Positions 1 through 9,791 of a stretch of DNA of 64,000 nt are shown piece after piece. The notes under the pieces were generated by a model that ran no database searches, had not been told where the DNA came from, and saw only the letters and a program-made list of their open reading frames with translations. Positions within the stretch are counted from its first letter, which is position 1. Every line of letters begins with the position of its first letter. Origin of the DNA: Gyrodactylus bullatarudis. Lineage: Eukaryota > Platyhelminthes > Monogenea > Gyrodactylidea > Gyrodactylidae. The translations under genes were made by a program, and so were the position numbers. Location: NCBI GenBank assembly GCA_012064415.1, contig SSNU01000086.1:72459-136458 (forward strand), read 5' to 3'.

Positions 1-2271
1 ATTTATTATAAATCCTTCAGTTTTATACGAAATTATTGTGCTAATCAAAATGAACCAATCAGAATCGAGAAAAAATAAATCGAGAAAAATTGAGTGAAAT
101 CACTAATAAAAAAACCTTGAATAACTTCTGAACCAACAAAGATAAATGGTCATACGAGGTATCATTGGATTCGCGTGACTGCTTTTAAGTTTATTGACAC
201 TAACTTTTATAAAAATCTTTAGTCTTATTATTTTTGAGTTTTCTTAATAATTTGTTAAACTCAGAAAAGCTCATAAAGGTATAATTATGATAGGGTCACT
301 ATTGGAATAAAATTATTGAAAGTTGTTCATCTATTCAATGAAATCAAATACGTCTTCAATAAGATAGGTGATGAAGAATTCCCGAATCAACAATTTTTAG
401 ATCCAACAATCATCTGGCTTAATTGTGGAGGTGAAGACATTACTAGAATCGTTCTAGAAATACATATGTGAAGATTCAAGGTGGGAAAGAAAGTAGATAG
501 AAACTAGACAAGTTAATGCTATTCCACAATGAATTTGAGAACTTATGATACATATAAAAATTATTTCAAAATATAAAACCTTTCTAAAGATTACTTGAAA
601 AACGATTCACTGAACTGAATAAATTTCATTATCCTGTGTCATGATTTTTATTTTAAAATCTCGAATCAATTTTTTAAAGATGAATTTGATGGTATTTAAG
701 CTCTTGAATCTTCTGGTAAGCAATATTTATTGATATATTCTTATTTATCGATAGAAACAAATACTCGTGAGTTAATTCATTTGAAGAACGCATCATAGAC
801 TCAAGGTGAAATTAAATTGTCTACATAAAATTATCATTGAAGTTAATTCAAAAATGATTCTAGAGGAGACTAATTTGCCCAACCCTGATTGTTAGATTCT
901 ATTTGGTACGATAGAACTAGCTTGACTAATCTACAGTTAATTACAGACATGATGGCTCACAGGATGAATTTCTTTCCTAGTAAAGTTTTATCCTCTCTGC
1001 TCCTCTTCAGGTCGATCAATAATATGCATGAAAACCAAAAACCAATAGAATTTGAGTATTTTCTAACTAATTTCTATTCCCCTTCTTACCAAGTCTAGGC
1101 TATGTAGGAAAGTATTTTTTAGTAAAAATGAAATTTATTCATTCATTAAAATGAATCTTTCCTTTCTCAATTGTGTAATTAAGTATTCCAGATACATTTC
1201 TCGATTGATTGAAATCAGATTTTCTTCATCTTAATTTTACACAAATTTACCCTTATCAGAAGCAGTTATAATTGGCTCAATCATAAAAGGCATTCTCTAT
1301 TACCATCATGAAAGGCATCTTACTCCTGAAGAAAGATATTATCAATAACTGCGTTTTCCGAAGAAGCCTGAAATACTTGATTACAAAATTAAGAATCACC
1401 TCATCCTCAATTCTTTAAACCTTCTTAAAATTAATAAACTATAACTTAGTTTTGCTCATTATATATCATTCTAAAGGGAATTTTCTCCTCTTTTCAATGC
1501 ACTAAAAAATTGTCTAAGAGGAATAATAACAAAGATAGAATAACTCTGTTATTTCAACTTTTTAGATTAAGAGACTTACACCATTCGATAGAGCATAAAA
1601 TTTTATGCATTGTTTCAAAAAATCAAATCATAATCCCGAGATTTGCCACAATAGTTCGAGAAACAAAATTTAATTTTGCCCGGTGTGGCGTAGTGGTATC
1701 TCTCTCACCTCTCATTCGGACCCTCTTACTCTCGGTCCTAGGCACATTGAACACTCTTTCCCTGTTCCCTTATTTGTGCAAATCATTTCTATGAATAAAT
1801 ATACATGTTTCAATTTCAAAAAAAATCTAAAAAAAAATTGATATTGAAAAATGCATCATCCTAAAATCCCAATCTAACCAAAATGGATAGACAGAATGCT
1901 GGACCCCTGGTGTTTTAAGTCAGAGGTTAAAATAACATTCCTAATGTGTTAAGATTTTCCCACTACATTACGTCATGACTCATAATCACTACATGTATTT
2001 GTATTATAATCTGTCAATCAATGTCACAGTCAGAAACCTCCTCTACCTTCTGTCTTAGCATTTAATGCGAATCAACATGATTATTTCGTGAGTTTTAGAC
2101 AATGTAAATCAGTCTTTTCATGCCATCAATAAGATCCACCTATCCCTCTATAACTTCGTTCGATAGTAGATATTCGTGAGTTTGTAGTGTGTGGGTATTG
2201 TCTTGATGTGCGTAAGTTTTTTCTTTTTTAGTGTATTTAATTTGAACCCAAGAGAACATTATAGTTTTATC
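1..2271. other. AT-rich stretch without a confident gene
   Basis: I see no gene here that I can support. A short open frame at 889-1098 has no recognisable motif and is bounded by stops, and the surrounding sequence is stop-rich in all frames. The one structured piece is a tRNA-like patch near 1681-1752, listed separately. Decayed exons of an unrecognised gene cannot be excluded. Confidence 0.4.
1681..1752 (+). other. tRNA-like A-box patch (possible tRNA pseudogene or SINE head)
   Basis: The sequence TGGCGTAGTGG near 1685 matches the internal A-box consensus of tRNA genes (TRGYNNARNNG). It is preceded by a GC-rich stretch that could form an acceptor stem. About 45 bp downstream, GGTCCTAGGC sits where a B-box would be expected but does not match GGTTCGANNCC well. 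No cloverleaf folds cleanly by eye. It is most likely a decayed tRNA or tRNA-derived SINE, or chance. Confidence 0.2.
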
Positions 2272-3135
2272 ATGCCGTACCTTAACGAAGCTCAAAAATC
2301 AGAAATCATAACACTGAGAGAGACAAACAGCATTGGATTTTTAGCCAAAAAGTTTGGTGTTTCATCTCAAACATTAAGGAATATCCTCAAAAGTAAAATC
2401 CTGGTCGTAGAGAAGAAAAAGACCAAATTCCAATTACTAAGAAATTTTATCAAAAAAGAATTGGATATCAAAATGAACCAAGGCATTCAGCTTGACAAGG
2501 CCACACTCAAGGGCATTATCATTCAGTGTGCAAATGACGTTGATATTGAAAATTTCAAAGCATCATACAATTACGTCAATAAGATTTACATTGAAGAACA
2601 TGTTGAAGACTCGAATTGATAATCTTTAATTTTTAGAAATCCGCATATTCTATTAACCTGGATTTAACGATTTCCTTACATCCACTAATTGATAACGAAA
2701 TTAAATCTTCAAACCAGTGTTTTGTCTTCTGTCAAAAGACACTTTATTACAAGGAAGATTTTATTTCTTTCTTGAACATTGTAAATCTTGCAAACGAAGC
2801 TCACAATAATTTGGTTATTAAAAAAAGAAGACTTAAAGTTGATACAAGTTCCTTTAAAACTATCAATATTCAATTTGAAAGCTCCTTGTATCTTCATTCA
2901 TTACAGTTTTTAAATGAATTCAATTCAAAATTGACCCAACCTTGCTACAAATGCAGTTGGCGACAAAAGACCTCTTCTCATTATCAATATTGTCAAGAAA
3001 CCTCGCTGCTTCGATGGTAATGATAGAACTTTTTTGAATTATAAATCTTCCAAAAAGGGTTGGATGGAATTATGGTTAGATTCAATTCGTAACCAATCTG
3101 GTAACAACTCAATAACAACTCTAGTGAAATTTTAA
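2272..3135 (+). pseudogene. pogo/Tigger-like transposase relic with HTH domain
   Basis: The first frame opens at the ATG at 2272 and encodes a helix-turn-helix of the CENP-B/psq/Tigger type: it starts MPYLNEAQKSEIITLRE and continues through FLAKKFGVSSQTLRNILK. A GT...AG piece of 35 nt (2602-2636) can be spliced in phase to an open frame running to about 3018, which is clearly coding-like. A one-step frame change near 2960 then gives GDKRPLLIINIVKKPRCF followed by a Lys/Trp-rich stretch. This resembles the Tigger/JERKY segment around 'KPLVIGKS.KPRCFK'. The DDE acidic residues are not convincingly visible. The frame change and truncation suggest a dead element. HTH assignment is fairly secure; the Tigger assignment of the C-terminal piece is inference. 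Confidence 0.5.
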
Positions 3136-3258
3136 ATAATTAAAAACTCAGTTTAGCACTCAAGTTCAAAATAGGTTTGACTGGATTTTGATTCAGAAAA
3201 AAATCATTTTTGATCATTAAAATATGTAAGATGACGCTAATGTTGAACATTTTCCAGG

Positions 3259-4132
3259 TGATTTTATTCTCCTTGAATTCGCTGTCGCTGAAATTCTATA
3301 TGACATAGAAAATTTCGTAAATCTATATTCTTATATAAAATAATAGGATGCAGTTATCATGAAATATAAGGATGGAGAATATGATGAAAAATTTAAAATT
3401 TGTGCACTTGCTCTGCATATTCTTTACACTGGAGATTTATCAGATAAAAGTTTAAATGAATTTAAATATTTCCTAAATCCAGATAGTTTTATACCTGAAC
3501 GTGAAATTTTGAGAGATCTTTTACTAGTAACAATGGAACAAATAAACTTTAGTTTACATTTGATAGATCTGAGACCGAGACAGGATTTGATAGTAACTTA
3601 GTATTTATTAACCATCTCTTAGATAATTATCAGGCATATGCTTGAGCAAGAAAGTAAAAAATATTGTGTGTTCCACATAAAACATAAGAAAGAACGCAGA
3701 AATTTTTCATTATTCAAACGAAATATCAAATCTAATTCTAGATCCTCTTCTTCCCAAAATCTGTTAACCGAAGAAGTAGGAGAAAGAAAAGAAATGGAGT
3801 TTACTAATTTGAGGGAAGGATATTGCCTTATTGCCGCAATTGTAAGGATATTATATTCTAATTAGAATTACAGGTTAAAGTGGGAAAAAATAAAAATCGT
3901 GAGTTTGCCTCAAATCGATTATTCTCCTTCCAGACCAAGTCATATTGGGAGAACATGTCAGAGTACTTGGATTATGCATATCAAGATTGAAGTTTCACGA
4001 TTTGAAGCATCATGTACGACATTATTTCTAATTCAACTGCAGATGAGAAATTTAAAATGTCTTGTATACAAGAAAGTGGAGCTAGATGATTTGCCTAGTT
4101 CAAAAGTTTTAAAATTAGATGATCAAAATTAG
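3259..4132 (+). pseudogene. possible decayed coding region, unrecognised
   Basis: Several short frames with protein-like composition follow each other on the plus strand: 3259-3340, 3359-3601, 3638-3865 and 3899-4132. They are separated by stop codons and change frame. They may be micro-exons of a small gene or fragments of a degraded one. I recognise no domain. Reading a neighbouring frame around 3935-4080 also gives protein-like sequence, which suggests indels rather than clean splicing. Confidence 0.25.
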
Positions 4133-4382
4133 GTTCGATTTGAATGTAATAAAAGTTTGAAAAGATTTGTTACATTTTATTTAGTGCTTTATTATCGTAA
4201 GGCAAGAAAAGTTAGGTTAAATTTTTTTAGTGTGATATAGAGTGGAGAATTTAAATCACAAAAGAAAAACTCTTTTCAGAAGAGTAGTAGCAATTTTTGA
4301 ATTTCAAGTTGGTAGTGGATTTCAATTCTTAGGAACTTTAACGGTTAAATATTTATATTTTTGTTTTCATTAACCTAATTAA

Positions 4383-4903
4383 CCCTTCATGTCCCAAATT
4401 AATTTTTTTCATCACACAAATGAGAAAATTTGCAACCTAACCGAAATAATTACGCTGATTCTGAATCTGAATTCCATTTTGTAAGCCAACTCATCCTTTC
4501 AAAGATAATAGAGGTTAAAATTGGCCTTTTTTAACTCTAAAACCAGTTATCTTCTAAACTATAAGAGATATCGAGCAGGCGATTGGACATTTGAAATCTA
4601 CGGCTATTGTTTTACGATAGAAAGTTATTTTATTTCTCTCCAAGACATCAGCAAATAGGTTTTCAAAAAAAACGTTCTAAATATTTTTTGAATATTTGAC
4701 AAAATTTTCAAAAAATCACCCTTCTTCAAGTAACTATGGTGTGCATCAGTGACAAGCTATCTTTATGTATTATGCATAATTTTGTAGCTTAATAAATTTC
4801 CTTTCTAATGAGGGGTAAAAAAAGTGTTTTAGGTATCTTTCAGTTAAAATTATCGCTCAAGAAAGAGTTGTGTTCCACTGGTGGAACAATGGGACATGAA
4901 GGG
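4383..4903. mobile_element. TTAA-flanked MITE (piggyBac-like ends)
   Basis: A 521-bp element with perfect 14-bp terminal inverted repeats CCCTTCATGTCCCA / TGGGACATGAAGGG, each bordered by TTAA (4379-4382 and 4904-4907). TTAA target duplication and ends beginning CCC are the hallmarks of the piggyBac superfamily. No transposase is encoded, so this is a non-autonomous copy. Just inside the right end lies a 16-bp hairpin (GTTCCACTGGTGGAAC). A second, partial copy lies at 7955-8165. Confidence 0.8.
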
Positions 4904-5144
4904 TTAATATAAATTAATATCAAGATGGTTAAAATCGAATTTGATTAAGATTTTCTGTAATCTAGATCATAAAGTCAACTATCACTAATTTAGTGGGCTA
5001 AGGCAGATAAACAATTATGTGAATATGACTTATGCATTTTATTACAATAAAAAAAACTGTGACATTATGACAAAAATAGATTATCTTCAATCATCCACCG
5101 TGTGATATCATTCTTACAAAAAAACACTCACAATATAAAGAAAA

Positions 5145-5703
5145 AATCAAATTATAAGGAAAGTATGGCATATTTTAAATCTCAAGTTAGTGCCAAATTC
5201 ACATTTTTTTAAACTTAAATTTTAGATCAATTTAATCTAGACAAAGGAATCAATTTGATTCAATCAAATATGCTGAATAAGATTTTGAGAATCGAACCCA
5301 ACATCGTGTGAGAACTGAATTTTGATTTTTTGATCATTTTCACTACTTGAAAATCAATGAAATTTAAATGATTCGAGATTCCTGAAGAATGACGAGTTCA
5401 TCGCAAATTTAATGGTGATAAACATTTTCCTTCTTTTATAGATATCGACTTAAGATCCATCTCTCACTTTTAAATCGGCAAAATTATTGAACTGAAAGTT
5501 CAAAAATTGGGAATTTAGTGCTACTTCGAGATGTGAAATATGCCTTACTTTCCTTAGAACTTGATTTTTTCCTTATGATTTTTCTCCATATCGTGAGAGT
5601 GGACCTTATGATCTAGATGTAAAAAATCTTGATCAAATTCGATTTCTAGATGAAAAATTGAGAATTTTGTAAAAATCATAAAAATCTTTTAATTAACTAG
5701 GTT
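5145..5703. repeat. Foldback-family repeat copy
   Basis: The right half ends with ...AAAAATCATAAAAATC then TTAATTAACTAGG, close to the ends of the copies at 55.8-58.3 kb. It carries the same internal phrases (GTGCTACTTCGAGAT, CTTGATCAAATTCGATTTC). The left half is degraded, but inverted matches to the right half remain around 5165-5330. No coding capacity. Confidence 0.55.
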
Positions 5704-6307
5704 TATTTTAGATACGATTTTCTCTGATAAATAGACAAGATGATAAGCTTAAATAATTTATTGATACAGTAGTTTTAAAGCTTTAGATTTAAAATAAAAA
5801 ATCATTTTATTTTTTGTTGCATCTTCTTGATGTGTTCGTCAATTCTTGAGAATTGAAAATCAAAGTTAACCGGATATATGAAGGGTCGTAGATCAAATCT
5901 GAAATAGAAAATGCTTTTTCAATACTTTTCCGAAGATAATGAAAAAAATAATTTATACAAAACTTTCAGATGGTCATATCTCATCAGACTCTTGAATCAA
6001 ATGCTGAATAGATATTCTTATCAAGTCTGTGATCAAAACTTGGCATTATAACAGGTGTATTTCCTGCAAATCAGCTCTCCTAATTAACACGTTTTTTATC
6101 GACTTTATGACATTTTATTTAGGTTACTCAGTTTAGAGGTCAGGTTTTATAAAAGGAAAGTAATAGTCCTGGAACATAGCCCTCTAAACTTGAAATTAGC
6201 TAATATTTATAAACAATTTAATTTTAAAGTTGTTTTTTAAATAATGTATTAGTATTTTTGATATATTATTCAAAAAGCAAACAAATATTTTAGATAAAAC
6301 TGATGAA

Positions 6308-6560
6308 ATGACTGGTAGAAATTTCAAAACAAGAACTAATGAACATAGAAAATCTGTTGCTAAATATGATTCAAACTCTCAAGTTTTTAATAATTTTAGA
6401 GAAGTCAAAATCTTGGGTGTGCAATAAAACTGTAGAAAAAGGTTAATGAAGCTCTGGAAATTGGTAGTAACTATACTTTTAATGGGAATTTTGATGATGT
6501 GTGTATTGAGCAGTGTTGGGTTCAGCTTTTCAGCAAAAAAAGAACACTTAATTAAGTTGG
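6308..6560 (+). pseudogene. Penelope-like element relic (GIY-YIG C-terminal part)
   Basis: The frame starting near 6308 reads MTGRNFKTRTNEHRKSVAKY, the 'TGR.FKTR..EH' segment of the GIY-YIG endonuclease domain that ends Penelope-like retroelement proteins. The frame then breaks near 6425, but a further Cys/Trp-containing stretch (ending CWVQLFSKK) continues in another frame to about 6560. The preceding Y-I-G motif is not preserved. It is a short, dead fragment about 290 bp beyond the 3' end of NADSYN1. Confidence 0.5.
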
Positions 6561-6851
6561 GTGAAAAATCTTTGCCTCTTGATTTTTTTTATCATTAGTC
6601 AAAAATTCTTTAGTTATACTTTTCTCTGATTGGACGAAATTTTTGGGTTTATGATCTAATAAAAATATAAAAATTGTAGTGTTTTAGGTTAACTTTTCCT
6701 ACCACTGACAAAGACGTGTGGAAACGTTTAGAATGACTGAAATGAATGAGAATTCCTAATATATTGACTTGATAATAATTTGATCCTGTAAAAATATTTC
6801 CATCAATTTATTCTCACAAATCCCTATACGTAAAGTATACCAATACTTAAT

Positions 6852-9672
6852 TTACCTATTATCATCGGCATTATAAGCTTCAGCATGATATGCAGGTGTC
6901 AGGACAGTTGTCTTGTGCCGGTTTATTGCATAATGTCGGAAAAAGTGCTTCACCTTATCCCCAATGTAGATGGGAAAATCAGGGCTATCCTCCTTTGGTG
7001 CTTCAGGGAAAATTTCAGGTGAAAACTTGCCGTTATCTAGTATTTCTCGAAACATTAAATAGGGGCCTAGTTTATTCTCTTTACGAAGTCGTCCAAATAA
7101 GGACAATTGCTTGTAGGTGAGACCCATGTCAGTCTCGTCACTTTGTATTTCACCAGATCCTTGAGGAGGCTCAAGTTCAGCTGACGGCTTCAACTTGAGT
7201 ATGTCTTTCAAGACTTTTTGTAGGCCCGTATTTTTCTCTTGTGAGGCTATTTCCATTTCGTTCTTAATAAATGCACGAATATCCTCTTTACTGATACTTC
7301 CGATTGGATTCAAATCTGAACTACTGCAGTCGTATCTGTTAATATGAAAAAAGGGCTTGGATATTACTTGGAAATCCTTGATTTTGATCAGATTCAAAAA
7401 TATTATTTGTTAGGAATTATTTTTGGTGAGTTTTTGTGAGCATGATTTTGGCTTAGTGGACTAGGAAACTAAAATTTATGATTTCATGATCCTAGAGGTA
7501 TATTGGTCCAAAAAATACCTAATATTTTTCTAACAGAAACAAAGTTATGAAATCTTCAATGAATACGCTTTTATTACATAGTACATACTTGGTTAGATAT
7601 CCACGTAAAGTTTCATCCAAATTAGATGAACCAAGTATCAATTTTCCCCTCTTAAGTTTATCATACCAAGGAATCATTTGAGCGAGAAGATATGCCAATG
7701 CCATACGTGAGCGGGCCTGTGGATTTTGAAGGATCAAACTTTCCTGCTTTGTACCCCCTTGGGTAGCAAATTTAGGTTGGTTTTTCACATTTAGACAGCG
7801 TGTTGCAGTTTCCATAAAAGACTGACAAACATCATCGATTGAGACCTTTAGGAAATGAAATATTTTTATTAATCATTGAACAATAAACTTTTATTGCTTT
7901 CATATCTTTTTGTATTCTTTAATTTTGAGTATGCAGAAGATATACTGTGATCACCCCTTCATGTCCCATAGTTTCACCAGTGAAACAGAACACTTTCTTG
8001 AGTGATATTTTAAACCCCCTCATTAGAAAGGAAATTTATTAAGCTACAAAAATGTGTTTAATTCATAAAGATAGCTTTTCACTGATGTTAACCAAAATTA
8101 CTTAAAGAAGGATGATATTTTGAAAATCTAGACAAATATTCAAAAATAATAATAGAATCAACCATGATCCTAATTCTGGTTGAGTAATATATTTTATGGA
8201 ATTTCACAGTTTAATTAATTACAGTATAAAACTTGATCGATTTTCTAAATTTATACATCAGTAATTTTAACAAAATAAATGCTTCAAAGAGAAAAATAAT
8301 ATTACCTCAAGATGATTCGATCCAATGTGCTCAGCTAGTAATCTTGCATTTTTCGCTGTTTCTATAGAATTGTTCTTTGTTTTCATGTAGCAGGTCGTCA
8401 AAAGCTTATTGCAAATGTCCTTTTCAGAGTTAAGGGGAAAATTTAACGGAAAACCACAAGCATCGTAGACTTCTTGTTTAACTCTCGAGTCATTTTCCTT
8501 GACTATTTTTTTGTAAAGCTACATTTTAACTATTAGTTTAACAGAAAGCTTACCTCTTTCGAAAGATTATACACAATCATGGCAACGGAGGCACTATCGA
8601 TTCCTCCACTTAAGCATAAAAAGAACCCTCCAGTTTTAGTTCTCCTGATAATATCCCAGAGCCATAAAGAAGGCATCAGGGCTATTTCACGTTCAGGAAT
8701 TAAACCATAGTCTTGAATGAATTCCATTTTCTTAGCTGGAAGTGAGGATACAATTTCAAAATCTACGTCTATCGTTGGTATATCATTTTTAGATTTGGGG
8801 TGTTTATTTATTACATTTCCAGCGTCAATTTCTACTTTGGATATTATAAATTCATCAAGAGAAAATTGTTTTTCAATCATTATGAGTTTTCCTTGAGTGG
8901 AAACCATAGATGAACCATCATAGGCTATTCTCTGTGCATCACAACCAATCAGATTTGCATAGGCGTAATAGCAATCTTGGAATTTCTTCGTTGTGCTGCA
9001 AACTAATTCCACCCGTTTATCTAGTTTTCTTATTTCATGATGACTAGCACTGGCATTCATAATGATATGAGCTCCATTCTCATACAGGCTTTGATTCATG
9101 CAATCTTCTGACCATAGTTCTTCACATGTTTCCAAGCCAATTCTGAAATTATCCCGAGTGAAATTGATTAAAAAATTGCCGAAAGGAACAGTACTGTTTT
9201 TAGATTTTGTGTAATCCTTAACAAAATCAGGCAAGTTTAAGTAATCAGTTTCTGAGCGATTCCATGGATGAAACCATCTTGATTCTCGATGAAGTCCTTC
9301 ATTCGGCAAGACTATTTTGGGTCGAATAAAAATTATATCAGAGTTCAAAATGATTATACGGCAATTGTAAATTTTCTTTTTATGAAATACTGGAGCTCCT
9401 ATATCACAGATTATGTTTTTATATTCATCTTTCTGATGCATATGTTTTAATATGTCAGATATTGCTTCCCAAGAATGAAGGATTGTATCGGGTTCATGAA
9501 AATGATCCTCACATCCATAGCTTGTTATTGATAATTCAGGAAAGAGGCAATATTTGCTGCCAAGAGACTTGGAAATTTCAATAGATTTTATAATTCTTCT
9601 GAGATTTCCTTTGAAATCCAAGGCCCATTGGTTCAATGTGCATATTGAAAAACGAAAAACTCTGTTAGTCAT
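6852..9672 (-). CDS. NADSYN1: Glutamine-dependent NAD(+) synthetase, 4 exons
   Basis: Final step of NAD synthesis in the cytosol: it amidates nicotinic acid adenine dinucleotide using ammonia released from glutamine. Exons in transcription order: 9672-8554, 8518-8306, 7845-7589 and 7335-6856. Splice phases agree throughout. The N-terminal nitrilase-type glutaminase carries the catalytic Glu (LFPELSITSYGCEDHF), Lys (IRPKIVLPNEG) and Cys (GLETCEELW). The synthetase half has the P-loop LSGGIDSASVA at the end of exon 1, then LGSSNLDETLRGYLTK, YDCSSSDLNPIGSISK and INRHKTTVLTPAYHAE. The first intron is only 35 nt (8519-8553). The ATG at 9672 fits the family start (LNQWALDFKGNL follows shortly). The reading ends at a TAA directly after DDNR, where relatives continue about 30-40 residues. 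A donor-like GTAAAT sits exactly there (6851-6856), but I found no conserved last exon downstream. So the C-terminus is either truncated or unplaced. Confidence 0.93.
7955..8165. mobile_element. Partial copy of the 4.4-kb TTAA MITE in a NADSYN1 intron
   Basis: The stretch beginning CCCTTCATGTCCCATAG matches the reverse complement of the right end of the element at 4383-4903 for about 200 bp. Shared phrases include CTTTCTTGAG and TTTATTAAGCTACAAAA. The flanking TTAA has decayed to TCAC and the other end is missing. It lies in the intron between exons 2 and 3 of NADSYN1. Confidence 0.65.
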
Positions 9673-9791
9673 TTTTGTAAAGTTGCTTTTATAAACTCAA
9701 TAGATGCAAACAAAATCTTAACAATATTACTTTTGAATTCGAATCACTTTTTGAAGTAACATTTTGAAAATTTTTACGTTTTCTCTCAAAA
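9673..9791. promoter_or_regulatory. Bidirectional promoter between NADSYN1 and UFL1
   Basis: The two start codons face away from each other with only 119 bp between them, so the 5' untranslated regions and core promoters must lie here or overlap. The segment is AT-rich with no clear TATA box. This spacing is typical of housekeeping divergent pairs. Shared control is inference from layout. Confidence 0.6.

Noticed and set aside
889..1098. 69-codon open frame near the left edge
   Set aside because: Starts at a non-ATG codon and has no motif, conserved pattern or splice context.
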